NCBI GenBank assembly: GCA_036365145.1
Contig: JAEOAD010000982.1
Location: 4,614,001-4,678,000 of the forward strand
Direction of reading: 5' to 3'
Length of the DNA: 64,000 nt
Origin: Orientallactaga sibirica
Taxonomy: Eukaryota > Chordata > Mammalia > Rodentia > Dipodidae
Below the pieces are notes generated by a model. The model was not told where the DNA came from. It made no database searches and saw only the letters and a program-made list of their open reading frames with translations. Below are positions 1-21,053 of this stretch, one piece after another; position 1 is the first letter of the stretch, and the number at the start of each line of letters is the position of its first letter. Both the position numbers and the translations under genes were made by a program.

Positions 1-348
1 AAGCACTCCAAATCTTCTTTTCATGAACTTATTTACCACCGACATACATATTGTATGATTCCATTTATACCAAATGCCCCATATCTATAGTTCCAAATAG
101 GTTTCCAGGGGATGCAGGGCACAGGAAATGAGAAGTGGCAGCTGAGGCACATCGGGTTCTTTTGTGTGGTGATGGAAATATCTGGAACTGGTTTTGTTGA
201 TGGCTGTACAACTCTGAGTTCAAATCATGAACTGTATGTCATGTGGATATCCTCCCCCCCAAAATTGAATTTTAACACTTTATTCAAAAGGATTTTTTCA
301 AAAGTGTGTTTTGAAAATAAGAATAAAAATATAACAGCCTACTAAAAA

Positions 349-507
349 CCAGGTGGGTTGGCTCACGTTTGTAATCCCTGCACTTAGGAGGCTGAGATAG
401 GAGGACTGCTGTAAGTTCAAAACTAGCCTGAGCTAGAGAAATGAGTTCTGGGTCAGTGTAGGCTAGAGTGAGGTCCTGCCTTAAATAAAAAAAAAAAAAA
501 AAAAAAA
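349..507 (+). mobile_element. B1-like SINE, diverged
   Basis: Diverged 7SL-type body (GTAATCCCTGCACTTAGGAG, then GTCAGTGTAGGCTAGAGTGA) with a long A tail. Confidence 0.8.
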
Positions 508-602
508 CCTCACTAGAACTGCTCACTTTGAATATGCCATTAGGGCCATCTACGGAAAACATGGGATTCCAGTAAGTCCATCTTCTCACTAGAATGGGTA
601 AA

Positions 603-757
603 GAGGCTAGATGTGGTGGTGCACGCCTTTAATCCCAGCACTCAGGAGGCAAAGGTAGGAGGGTCGCTGTGAGTTTGAGGCCACCCTGAGACTACAGAGT
701 GAATTCCAGGTCAGCCTGGGCCAGAGTGAGACCCTACCTCAAAAAACCAAAAAAATA
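603..757 (+). mobile_element. B1-like SINE
   Basis: Near-complete body with CTTTAATCCCAGCACTCAGG and an A tail. The 15-bp duplication AGAATGGGTAAAGAG (591-605 and 1048-1062) encloses this element together with the following DIP copy, so the DIP probably landed in the B1 tail. Confidence 0.9.
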
Positions 758-1047
758 GGGCTGGAGAGATGGCTTAGTGGTTAAGGCGCCTGCCGGCTAA
801 GCCTAAGAACGTCAGTTCCAATCTCCAGGTCCCACGTTTAGCCAGATGCAAAGTGACGCAATGCCGCACTTGACCACAAGGGGGTGCACACATCTGGGTT
901 TCATCCGCAGCAGCTGAGAGGCTGCTGGCCGTGCCCATCTCTGTCTTCCTCTCCCTATCTCTCTGTGTCTCTCTCCAAAATAAAAACAAATATAAAAAAA
1001 ATTTTTTTAACCACCAAAAAAAAATAAAATAAATAAATAAATAAAAA
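758..1047 (+). mobile_element. DIP SINE, long variant
   Basis: tRNA-like head GGGCTGGAGAGATGGCTTAG, then the variant middle GCCAGATGCAAAGTGACGCA and CAGCTGAGAGGCTGCTGG, a pyrimidine tract and A/AAAT tail. Confidence 0.9.
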
Positions 1048-1195
1048 AGAATGGGTAAAGAGTGAAGGTGATGAAGGTGATAAAAACAATTTGAGGACAC
1101 AAAGTCCCATCCTGCCTCTACCACAACCTTGTGTTATCCATATCATCTGTGCTGTTTTTCTATGGCTCATTTCCTCTTTCACAGCACTAGGGTCA

Positions 1196-12323
<11,128 letters not shown>

Positions 12324-12520
12324 CTACCTCGCCTGCCCTCTTTGGGGCTCCCGGAGAGGTGCGGGCCGAGGTCGCGACCGTTTGATCGAGGTCTTGCGGC
12401 AGAACGTCCCCTTTTGTCCCCATGGCTTAGGGTCCCCGAGGCTTCCTGGCTGTGCACATGTGTGCGCGAAGCAGTCACCCCGGATGCGCGCTCTCTAGCC
12501 GGAGCGTGAGGGTCTCTTAG

Positions 12521-14394
12521 GTAGAGAGCAGATCTGGGGTGGGCATCAGGTGGCTGGATGATGTCTGCCCCCTGGAGCTGCTCGCCGGGGAGTGTGGCCG
12601 TGCCACCAGGATGCAGTGTTGGACCTGGCTGGAAAAGGGCAGTGGCTTTGGGCAAGGGGAGGAGATCATTCCGAGCAGTGACCAGAACACTCAGTCATCC
12701 TTCCAAGAGGACAGGCAGGTGGCAGGCCTAGAGGCCCCCAATTGACTGCGTGAGCAGTGGGCAAGCCAGGCAGATAGGTCTTTAAAGCGTTGTTAACATC
12801 TTATGTGGCTGCGTCCAGCACTCCTGCAGTTGCTTCCTCACGGTTTGTCCTCAGTGGATCAAAGCCACCCTGAAGATTGGAAGGATCTTTAACCTTTAAA
12901 CCCTCTGTTAGCAGGGTACCCGTACAGAGGGAGTGCTCAGTAAATACTCCATGGACAAAAGACAAAGGAGGGCAGGCTTAAAGGACACACTTGCAGTGAC
13001 AGAGACAGTGGTGCTGGCCTGTTTGTTTTTGAGTGGAAAGCCAGAGGGCAGTGTAGTTATTAAGACCCCGCTGGAACGTGGCACGGAAGCTAATCTCTGC
13101 AGCGTTAATGAACAACCCCACCGTTCTGTTCTTTGCCTCATCTTTCTCACTTCTAAGAGAAAATCCTACAGGCTTTGGAATCGGATACCCTTCCAGTGTT
13201 CCCTCCCAGCACTCTACTTACCCTTTTCTTGCATTTCCTGCTGCTGCTGAAGAATTTCCCCTCGTTAAGACGATAAGCTCCTTAAAGCTGGGGGTGGGGG
13301 AGTGTCTCATCCAATTCATCATTGTATAATTCTGACACACAATAAATATTTGATGAGAAAATGAACAGATTGCAGATTTATGGGATCAAATTCATAAACT
13401 CAGTGGCCAATTTGATATGAAGGAGGGGAGGGAAAGAAGAATCTGGGGAGATGTCCAGGTTTTCTCCCTTAAGGAGCTGGGTGAATGATGGCTCCACTGG
13501 CCAGGTGAGAGCTAGGAAGAGGGACAGGTTTGAGGAAGATGGCCAAATACTGACCAGTATGTAAAAGACTAGCACAGAAGCCAAAACTGGAAGCATGATT
13601 CTTCTCCAGGTTGTGAATATTGGGAATGTAGGAAGTGTCCCCTGAAATTGACAGGGGCAGTTCTGAAGTATAAGTATTTGCTTGTCATGTGTAAACCACA
13701 CCTTTTGCTTCTTCTTGCCCGTGGGTGGGAAGTTCTGCTTCAGGCTTTAACCTTGGGGATTGAGTCTTTTGTTTCTCTCTATTTCCATTCTTATGTCATT
13801 GATCACTGCTTCTTTCTCTGCCCTCCCCTCCCCCGAAAGCCCAAGAATGTAAAAGCCACTCCCCCCAAAACAAACAAACAACAAAAAAAAAAACTTACTA
13901 ATTTTGCCAATGACAACTCCCCTCTGGATGAGGGTCCTCTGGAGAGCTCTCTTCTCTTATGCAGTGGCGCATTCTTGGTCTTCTTGGGTGAAAGGGTAGA
14001 GCAGGTGTAGTAGACAGCTTCAGGTTCACTGAAAGATAAACTTCCAGACCAGGCACAGTATAGAAAGAAGGGGTTTCTTGAAGTTTACAGATCCAGGGGA
14101 AGTTATGTAATACCAGAAAAAGCTGCCCCCCTTTCACAGGTCCAAGGAGAGAGAGAGAGAGAAAGAGCCAGAAGCCAAAAGCCATACCAGGCAGCACACT
14201 TAGGAATTTCAGATGGAACTCAGGCACTTTGCATATGTTTAGATTGGAATTGCAAATCCACAACCACACCTTAGGGTTGGACCCTAAAATCTTTCCAGTG
14301 ACACCTCCTCCAGCCAGGTGGTTGCAGATCCAAACTACAAACTAATAAAACACGGAATATATTGGGGGGCTTCTATTCAAACTACTACAGCAGG
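12521..14394. other. MSL3 upstream flank without a recognised gene
   Basis: No gene seen. Open frames of about 80-120 codons (for example 13378-13701 minus and 13648-14010 plus) match nothing I know. Old L2/MIR-like tails end near 12950 and 13365. Confidence 0.6.
13255..13367 (+). mobile_element. L2-like LINE 3' end
   Basis: GATAAGCTCCTTAAAGCTGG then ACACAATAAATATTTGATGA resembles the common L2 tail. It is old and diverged. Confidence 0.5.
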
Positions 14395-14592
14395 GTAAGC
14401 TTTAGAATATATTCTGTCATTTCCTAGCTTGTGACCTGAGGAAATGATTAGCATGTGTGAGTCAGTTTCTTTATGTTTAAGCTAAAAAGACTATGGCTCC
14501 TCCTTTATGGGGTTGTTTGAGGAATAAATAAGTATTCAGAGTACATGGCTTTGTTTAGTATCTGCTGGATAAATGCTCAATATTACTATTAA
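14395..14592 (+). mobile_element. MIR SINE
   Basis: Ordered MIR landmarks: TTTCCTAGCTTGTGACCT, GTGTGAGTCAGTTTCTTTAT, GGGGTTGTTTGAGGAATAAA, GCTGGATAAATGCTCAAT. An ancient mammalian SINE. Confidence 0.75.
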
Positions 14593-15061
14593 TATTAGGC
14601 ACTTCCGATTCATTTCTCCTGGACCCTATCCTTTCAGACAATATTTAATGGACTTCCTGAGTGCTATTGTACACACTTGGATAGAGTACATACATAAGCC
14701 CTGTTCTAAAAAGCTGGCCTATTTGAGAATGGCAGAGCCTACACCAGCAGGCCAGAGCCTTATGCATATCATGATAAAGCTGGTGTGGAGCAGGATAGCA
14801 TAAGTCCATATTTTTTTCCTTGGAAGAGGGCAGGTGTCAGAATAATCTTCAGATAGGAAGTTAGTGTATAAGGTGTCCCCCACCACACACAGCAGGAGAT
14901 TAAAAGTGCCACCAACCCTCTTATAACAAGTGCTTTTTAACCTCTCATTCAGCATAAGTCATGCAGTGGGTGACTGCTCTAGGATCATCACTTCCCTTTG
15001 TGTCATATCAGCTATTGAAAGACCCAGACCAGAGTAGCACCATGACAGGCCTCAGTCACTC
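14593..15061. other. Intergenic, old LINE-like remnants
   Basis: Positions 14636-14730 resemble an L2 3' region (AATATTTAATGGACTTCCTG). 14892-14969 is one arm of an inverted pair with 17855-17932. No gene seen. Confidence 0.45.
14892..14969 (+). repeat. Inverted repeat pair A, left copy
   Basis: GCAGGAGATTAAAAGTGCCA and the following 58 bp recur as the reverse complement at 17855-17932, at roughly 85% identity by eye. The element is not identified. Confidence 0.7.
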
Positions 15062-15563
15062 TGTAGGCCCAGAATCAAGGGAAGAACAAGCAGTACCAGG
15101 AAAAACCATAAACTTGCTGTGTGAGCATGACTCAACATTCTTGCGGTCCTGGGCTGGATGGCCCAATAAGATCCACAGTCTCAGAGTTTTGTAAATGTCA
15201 ACCAATCAAATGAATGTAACCGTGCGCGCCAACCTGTTCAAATGTAACCGCCGCTTGCTGAGCCAATTAAGTTTGAAATTCCCCTAGACCTAGCCCGCCA
15301 AAATCCTAAGACCAATCAAGAACCCCCAAGTACAGTTAATGTTCAAATTAGCCAATCATGTAGTTGCGTAGGTGATAGTCCTCTCCCCCTTGCTCAAACC
15401 TCAATAAAAAGCCCGCCATTCTGCTTCTCCAGGCTCTTGCATGGATCCACTGCATTGGTGAAGGCAAGAGACCGAGCTTAAGCCCGAGTAAAGCTCTTTG
15501 CGTTTGCATACGTGTTTGGCCTTCCTTGGTGGTCACTGGGGGCGCCATAAACTGGGCATTACA
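15062..15563 (+). mobile_element. Solo LTR of a class I (gamma-type) endogenous retrovirus
   Basis: Promoter-like U3 with CCAAT at 15202, 15263, 15312 and 15352, TATA-like AATAAAAA at 15403, an AGTAAAGCTCTTTGC poly(A) region at about 15487, and a terminal GGGCATTACA that roughly inverts a TGTAGGCCC at 15062. No primer-binding site or retroviral reading frame follows, so this is a solo LTR. The left edge is uncertain (a TGAAAGACCC also occurs at 15014) and no clean target duplication is seen. It could retain promoter activity. Confidence 0.75.
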
Positions 15564-16642
15564 CTAAGTCTCTAGCCCTGTTTCTGCGTAGCCTGTTTTT
15601 ATTGGTGTTGGTGTTTGGTTGTTTTGCCTTGCTTTATATTTGTGTTGTTATGGGGCCTTGCTGTGTTACCCACGCTGGTCTGGAATTCTTGGCCCAAGAG
15701 AGCCTCCTGCCTTAATTTCCCCAGTAGCTGTGGCCTCAGGCACCAGACAGTTTCATTCTGGTGTTTGCCCTAGCGCTCACTTTGGCCCGCCTACCAGGTT
15801 AAGAGTCACTGGGAAAGTAAATGAAGCTGATACAGTAGCACTCACTCCGGTTATACATTTGGAACAGCTGGGGAACTTGTGAGACACATCACTGCCAGAC
15901 ATTGTAATTTACTTTCCTTAGCTCTCATGTGACGTCAGCATACAGGTAGAGCTGAGAAACAGTGTTCAAAACCAATCTGGCAATCCTTTTTACTCTTCCT
16001 GTGATTGGGATTGTAACGGGGTGCTAGGTTTCCAGGAAAGTCCTTGAACCCCAAGCCCTACGTTTGTTTCTAATTTTAATGAAATAATTGAATAAAAAAG
16101 AAGACTGAAAGGATAATTATTAAATTAGTATATTGATTGAGGGAAGTACAGAGCCAAGGTAAGGCACCCACGTAGCAAGAGATCCCACGTGGAGGGCCTG
16201 GGCAAAAAAAAGCGTGGAAAGAAAAGAAAGTTAAAGGAGCTCCTGCCATGTGGGGAGCTGAAGGGGATAAAGGAGCCCATGTGGAGAGTAAGGGCTAGGG
16301 CCCAGCCAAGGGAAAAACTCACGCAGGGCTGGAAGTCCTCACTGGTCAGAGAGCCTGCCCTCTCCTTGCAAAGATATTTATAACCTTTAGTGGTAGGTTG
16401 GCTCAGGTGAACCAGAGGGACCACTGGTTGGTTAGGGCTATGGGCTCTGTCAGGAAGAGGCTAGCCCCTGGCACCAAGTTCTGAGGATCTGAACTTGACC
16501 AACCACAATGTTTAAATCCTATGAAAGACCTCTCTCCCAGGAGGGTTCCTGGTTTTTCCTAGCAAAACAGGTCTAGGGAACTAGGCAAGAGATAAGAAGT
16601 CAGATCATCTTTGATATCTAGAAAGTGCAGACTTTCCTGCCT
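15564..16642. other. Intergenic, no gene recognised
   Basis: Degraded sequence. Short frames at 15619-15882 and 16125-16424 match nothing known. A B1-like phrase (GGGCCTTGCTGTGTTACCCA) at about 15650 suggests an old antisense SINE. Confidence 0.5.
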
Positions 16643-16801
16643 CTTTTTTTTTTTTTTTGTTTTTCAAGGTAGGGTCTCACTGTGGTCCAGGCTGACCTGG
16701 AATTAGCTATGTAGTCTCAGGGTGGCCTGGAACTCATGGTGATCCTCCTACCTCTGCCTCCCAAGTGCTGGGATTAAAGGCGTGAGCCACCACGCCCGGC
16801 T
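16643..16801 (-). mobile_element. B1-like SINE, young
   Basis: Antisense full-length copy with a T run at the left and GCCACCACGCCCGGCT at the right. The flanking TTTCCTGCCTCTT occurs on both sides (about 16633 and 16803), a target-site duplication. Confidence 0.95.
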
Positions 16802-17204
16802 CTTTCCTGCCTCTTACCTTCAGGGGTTCAGTCACCCTAACTTTACCCCCTCACAGGATTAAGTAAGGGCACGTGATACACTCTTAGGAAGATATTTCTG
16901 GAAGAGACTCTCCCATCCTCCTTAGTGAAAGAACTAGGCGTAGTTTAGTCTCCTCTTCTTCTCTAGGCACACTTTTTAGTCGGCATAGAATTAAGGGTAA
17001 ATGCTATAGACATCTTGGCACCAGGGAGATTGTCACGGTCACTGAAGCCTTGAGAATGAGAAAGCTCAAAGGCAGGACTTGCTCTGCTGGGTCATTAGCG
17101 CTTCTTGAGTCCCAGACTCACTGAATTAAGCCACTGCTTAAGTGTAGGCTTCTTGTTGCATGGCCAAGTAAGTCCCTGAGCCACTAAAAAAAAGTATCCT
17201 GACC

Positions 17205-17280
17205 ATGCCGCTCATCTTGTTGCTATCTAGTCTATCTACACTGCGGATTATACTAATATTAGCCATACGGGCCCTCAAAG
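17205..17280 (+). other. Short hydrophobic frame ending at a strong splice donor
   Basis: ATG at 17205 in good context (GACCATGC) opens MPLILLLSSLSTLRIILILA then IRALK, followed by CTCAAAG|GTGAGC, a strong 5' splice site in phase 1. It reads like a signal or membrane segment, but no partner exon is visible and chance is likely. Confidence 0.2.
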
Positions 17281-17390
17281 GTGAGCATGCATTTTTCCAT
17301 GGATATACAGAAAAAAACGTGATGGTGCATTTGGAATATATTTTCACATATATTCAGGAGGAAATACAGTTTGGTTTTGGTTTTTGTAGC

Positions 17391-17539
17391 TTGTTTGTTT
17401 TTTTCAATGCAGAGTCTCACTCAAGCCCAGGTTGACCTCGAACTCATGCTGTAGCCTCAGGCGGGACTATCTAACACGGATCCTCCAATCTCAGCTTCCT
17501 GCATACTGGAATTAAAGGCATGATCCACCACTCCTGGCT
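17391..17539 (-). mobile_element. B1-like SINE, diverged
   Basis: Antisense copy with GAGTCTCACTCAAGCCCAGG and CCACCACTCCTGGCT. Confidence 0.85.
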
Positions 17540-17854
17540 TAAATATGTTAGGAACGAAGCGTAAACCTAATCACCACTTATGTTGTGGTTTCAGTCTGAA
17601 TGTTTGTATTATTTTTGATACACATGGTAAGCAAATTTGTGAGCCAAGCCATTTATAAAATTAAGTACAATATGAATTACACTTAGGTTCCTTTGTTGGT
17701 ATTAAGCAGAACTACATTCTAAGAATATGTTTGTGATTAATGAATATTCTAATCGATGTTGTAGCAAGCCTTTTAACCACAGTAATGCTTCTTTTGCAAG
17801 TTTATTTATTTATTTAGTTGTGCTGGGGCTCAAATCCAGGGTCTCAAGCACATA

Positions 17855-17932
17855 CCCACTGCATGAGTTAGGCTGAACAAGAGGTAAAAGGGACTTGTTA
17901 TAAGAGGGTTGATGGCACTTTTAATCTCCTGC
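17855..17932 (-). repeat. Inverted repeat pair A, right copy
   Basis: Reverse complement of 14892-14969, including GGCACTTTTAATCTCCTGCC. Confidence 0.7.
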
Positions 17933-18046
17933 CTGAATGTTGATGTCACATAAGGTCCTCATGCACAGGACCTCATTTACTCTACCAACTGATGATCTAT
18001 ATTCCCAGCCCCATAAGTGATCGTGTATAAGAGTTAATATTTGCAG

Positions 18047-18267
18047 GGGCTGGAGAGATTGCTTAGTGGTTAAGTACTTGCCTGTCTGAAGGCTAAGGTC
18101 CCCGGTTCAAGGCTTGATTCCCCAGAACCCACTTAAGCCAGATGCACAAGGTGGCGCATGCATCTAGAGTTCCTTTGCAGTGGGTGGAGGCCCTGGTGCA
18201 CCCATTCTCTATCTATCTGCCTCTTTATCTGTCTGTTGCTCTCAAAAAAAAAATAAAAAAAAATTTT
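18047..18267 (+). mobile_element. DIP SINE
   Basis: GGGGCTGGAGAGATTGCTTA to an A-rich tail. The flanks AAGAGTTAATATTTGCAG (about 18029) and AAGAGTTAATGTTTGCAG (about 18268) are a clear target-site duplication. Confidence 0.95.
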
Positions 18268-18286
18268 TAAGAGTTAATGTTTGCAG

Positions 18287-19020
18287 GTTTGGGATTTTCA
18301 AGTCAAGTGGAAATGATCTTCATGGTTTCTCAGCTCCCATCCCTAATTCTACACCTGACGCAGAGTTGTAGTTCAAAGGTAAAACCAAGCAATACATTAT
18401 AGCACTATTATGAAGCTGTGCTTACAATATTATAGCAACAAAGTTTCCTAGCTCAAGACCTCAGGATCATCAGGAACACACTTATTGAACTTGAATTGAG
18501 CAAATTGGGTGGATTTGTCTGTCATTTCAGTCAGGGAGAAGGTACACCAGGGGAGCTGTGGGTATGTGAGTGAGGAAGGGTGAAAAAGAGGACTTGAACT
18601 TGGGCTATGTGATTGGGGGAGGGGGTAAAGAAAGCAGGGCTTTGCTCTGAGTCGGAAGCTGTCAAGGAGATTTGATTCTTGACTTTTGAGTACATCTTTC
18701 CTAGAACAAGAAAACATGACATTGAAGCTAAAATTGTAATAGGTAAAGAAATTTCTGCCTTCATAGTAGCCTGCAGAAGGGACTGTTTCAGGGCTTGTGT
18801 CTGGAAAAACTTCATGCTTTGTCTTGTATTCAGGCATAATTATAGAGCACTGTTATTTTTGTTTTGATCTTTCATGACCACTAAGAAGTTTGTCAGCTTT
18901 CTGTAACATTGTTTTTGGTCAGAAGGACAACACCCTGGCCCAGCTATGAATGCCAAACTGATTCCCAGAGGTTAAGGGCTTCTTGGAATTTTTTTCAGTG
19001 GTCAAAGTCTGTTGAGTATT
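18287..19020. other. Intergenic, two overlapping minus frames
   Basis: Minus-strand frames of 129 and 94 codons overlap at 18448-18837. Neither resembles a known protein and both are rich in Ser/Pro from a pyrimidine-biased strand. Probably not coding. Confidence 0.5.
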
Positions 19021-19146
19021 TACTTTTTTTTTTTTTTTTGAAGGTGTGCATTACCACACCTGGCCCTTTTTATTTTTAGTTTTTTTTTTTTTAATTGAGA
19101 TAGAAAGAGGCAGAGAGAGAGAGAGAGAAAGTACCAGATAGCATCC

Positions 19147-19302
19147 TTTTTTTTTTTTTTTTTGGTTTTCGAGGTAGAGTCTTACTGTAGCTCAGGCTGA
19201 TTTGGAATTCACTCTGTAGTCTCAGGGTGGCCTCGAACTCATTGTGATCCTCCTACCTGTCTCCCAAGTGCTGGGATTAAAGGCGTGCCCCACCAGGCCC
19301 GA
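19147..19302 (-). mobile_element. B1-like SINE (3' part of a DIP-B1 composite)
   Basis: Antisense full body with a T run at the left. The duplication CCAGATAGCATCCTTTTT (19133) / CCAGAAAGCACCCTTTTT (19521) encloses this B1 and the next DIP together. Confidence 0.93.
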
Positions 19303-19520
19303 CCCTTTCAAAATATTTTTTTACTATTATTTATTTATTTGACAGAGGAAGAGGGAAAGAGAGGAGAGAGAATGAGCACACCAGGCCTCCAGCCACTGCA
19401 AATGAACACCAGATGCATGCACTCCCTTGTGCATCTGGCTAATGTGGGTCCTGGGGAATCAAACCTGTGTCATTGGGCTTTCCAGTCCAATGCCTTAATG
19501 GTTAAGCCATGTGTCCAGGC
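19303..19520 (-). mobile_element. DIP SINE (5' part of a DIP-B1 composite)
   Basis: Antisense copy. Its head (AGCCATGTGTCCAGGCC) abuts the right target-site copy and its tail abuts the B1. Confidence 0.93.
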
Positions 19521-19630
19521 CCAGAAAGCACCCTTTTTATCCAAGTTGAATGGAGTCCTCAACATAAGTTCCCCTCCAACATTTTCTTTGCCAAGGACCA
19601 TTAGGCCATTTGTAGCCCTACAACTCTATC

Positions 19631-19777
19631 TTTTTTTTTTTTTTTTTTTTTTTTTTTTGGAGGTAGGGTATCACCCTAGGCCAGGCTGACCTGGAGTTCA
19701 CTATGTAGTCTCAGGCTGGCATCGAACTCATGGCGATTCTCCTACCTCTGCCTCCTGAGTGCTGGGATTAAAGGTGT
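19631..19777 (-). mobile_element. B1-like SINE, truncated
   Basis: Antisense body TTTGGAGGTAGGGTATCACC to GGGATTAAAGGTGTTGCC. It joins directly to a DIP body. Confidence 0.9.
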
Positions 19778-19907
19778 TGCCAGCAAAGCCAAAGGATCCC
19801 AGTTCGATTCCCCAGGACCCACGTTAGCCTGATGCACAAGGTGGCGCATGAGGCTGGAGTTTGTTTGCAGTGGCTGGAGGTCCTGGCGCCCATTCTCTCT
19901 TTCAAGC
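19778..19907 (+). mobile_element. DIP SINE, headless
   Basis: Lacks the tRNA-like head. It runs from AGCAAAGCCAAAGGATCCCA to CCATTCTCTCTTTC, then breaks into histone H3.3-like sequence. Confidence 0.88.
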
Positions 19908-19918
19908 ATGTGATATAA

Positions 19919-20019
19919 GAAATCCATCAAGACTTCAAAGGCTGTCCGTAATTCCACGACACATCTATCAGTGGTTTGCAAGAAGTGAGCAAGGCCTAGA
20001 AAACTGGCCTTTTTGGAGG
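19919..20019 (+). pseudogene. Histone H3.3 pseudogene fragment
   Basis: Reads EIHQDFKGCP, stop, FHDTSISGLQEVSKA, stop, KTGLFG, which aligns with H3.3 residues EIAQDFKTDLRF to SEAYLVGLFE. It shares stop positions with the larger copy at 20341-20643, so the two are related. It sits between two DIP tail segments (GGAGGTCCTGGCGCCCATTC before, GGAGGCCCTGAAGCACGCAT after). Confidence 0.8.
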
Positions 20020-20071
20020 CCCTGAAGCACGCATTCTCTCTCTCTTTCTCTCTCTCTGTTTCTCTGTCAAA

Positions 20072-20105
<34 letters not shown>
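20020..20105 (+). mobile_element. DIP SINE tail
   Basis: GGAGGCCCTGAAGCACGCAT, pyrimidine tract, then AAATAAATAAATAAATAAA. Confidence 0.85.
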
Positions 20106-20106
<1 letters not shown>

Positions 20107-20136
20107 ACAAAATCTGTTTGCAAAATCTGTTTGCAA

Positions 20137-20270
20137 TGTGTGCAATGCTTTAATCCCAGCACTCAGGAGGCCAAGGTAGGAGGATGGCCGTGAGTTCAAG
20201 GCCACCCTGAGAGTACAAAGTGAATTCCAAGTCATCCTGTGCTAGAGGGAGACCCTATCTTGAAAAAACA
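20137..20270 (+). mobile_element. B1-like SINE
   Basis: GCTTTAATCCCAGCACTCAG to GAGACCCTATCTTGAAAAAA; 5' end truncated. Confidence 0.9.
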
Positions 20271-20340
20271 AAAATAAATAAAAATAAATATATAAATAAA
20301 TAAACAAAGCTGTTTGCAAGAGGGGATTCCTAAAGGATGA

Positions 20341-20643
20341 GTGGGACAGTCTCCACATGACACTCCTGGTGCTCTGGGCGTCCGTGAAAACAGACGTCAT
20401 CAGACGTCCACTGAGCTAAGGATTCCGAGCCTTCCTTCCCTGCATCTGCTGTGGGAAATCCCTCGGCACCTCAAAGCACGTCTGTAATTCCAAGACACAT
20501 CTATTGGTGCTTTGCAAGAGGCGAGCAAGGCCTAGCAAACTGGCCTTTTCAGAAGAGGACAACCCGTGTGCCATCCATGGCAAGTCTGAAATCGTTATGT
20601 CACAAGACACAGTCAGCTAGGACGGCACACTGGTGGAAGCACA
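20341..20643 (+). pseudogene. Histone H3.3 processed pseudogene, truncated
   Basis: One continuous frame aligns with histone H3 from about residue 34 to 131: PGALGVRENRRHQTSTELRI (compare [20 protein letters not shown]), LWEIPRHLKARL, stop, FQDTSIGALQEASKA, stop, QTGLF, then a third stop before NRYVTRHSQLGRHTGG (compare KRVTIMPKDIQLARRIRG). The IGALQEAS stretch is the H3.3 form, not H3.1/H3.2 (VMALQEAC). There are three in-frame stops and no initiator, so it is dead. The alignment shows no indels over about 98 codons, so decay is mostly by point changes. Confidence 0.88.
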
Positions 20644-20761
20644 CCGCGTCATCCTTTCTGATGGAGAACACCACGTGATGTGACAGTGTCCTACATGAAG
20701 CCAAAACATCACTACAAATTTGGTGGAGAATTGGAAGATGGGGGCAGAAATGAGGTTGTGG

Positions 20762-20898
20762 CAGGTTTATTTTATTTTATTTTATTTTATTTTAATATTT
20801 TATTTTTTGTTTTTCTTTTTAAATATTTTTTATTCTTATTTATTTATTTGAGACAGGGAAAGAGGTAGAATGTGTGTGTGTGAGAGAGAGAGAGCAAA
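20762..20898 (-). mobile_element. (TTTTA)n tract and DIP tail, antisense
   Basis: TTTTATTTTATTTTATTTTA followed by an antisense DIP 3' region (ATTTATTTATTTGAGACAGG). It meets an opposed DIP 3' region at 20899. Confidence 0.75.
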
Positions 20899-21037
20899 AA
20901 TACACAAGGTGGGGCATGTGTCTGGAGTTCATCTGCAGCAGCTGGAAACCCTGGTGCCCCCATTTTCAATCTCTCACTCCTTCTGTCTCTCTTATAAATA
21001 ATAATAATAAAATCATAATAATAAAATAAATAAAATG
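20899..21037 (+). mobile_element. DIP 3' region, sense
   Basis: ATACACAAGGTGGGGCATGT to an AATAATAATAAAA tail; head missing. Confidence 0.85.
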
Positions 21038-21053
21038 TATTAAGAGTTATTCT

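Noticed and set aside
758..1047. tRNA-like sequences at the heads of many elements
   Set aside because: They have A/B-box-like heads but belong to repeated DIP SINEs with pyrimidine tracts and A tails; none folds as an obvious functional tRNA gene.
15348..15548. Retroviral protein remnant in the LTR
   Set aside because: The minus-strand frame lies in LTR control sequence and resembles no retroviral protein; no gag, pol or env similarity was seen anywhere in the window.
17205..17280. Nuclear mitochondrial insert
   Set aside because: The Leu/Ile-rich reading resembled a mitochondrial membrane protein, but I could not align it to any mitochondrial gene over a useful length.
18448..18837. 129-codon minus frame as a gene
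   Set aside because: Low-complexity Ser/Pro from a pyrimidine-biased strand, an overlapping second frame of similar quality, and no promoter or splice context.
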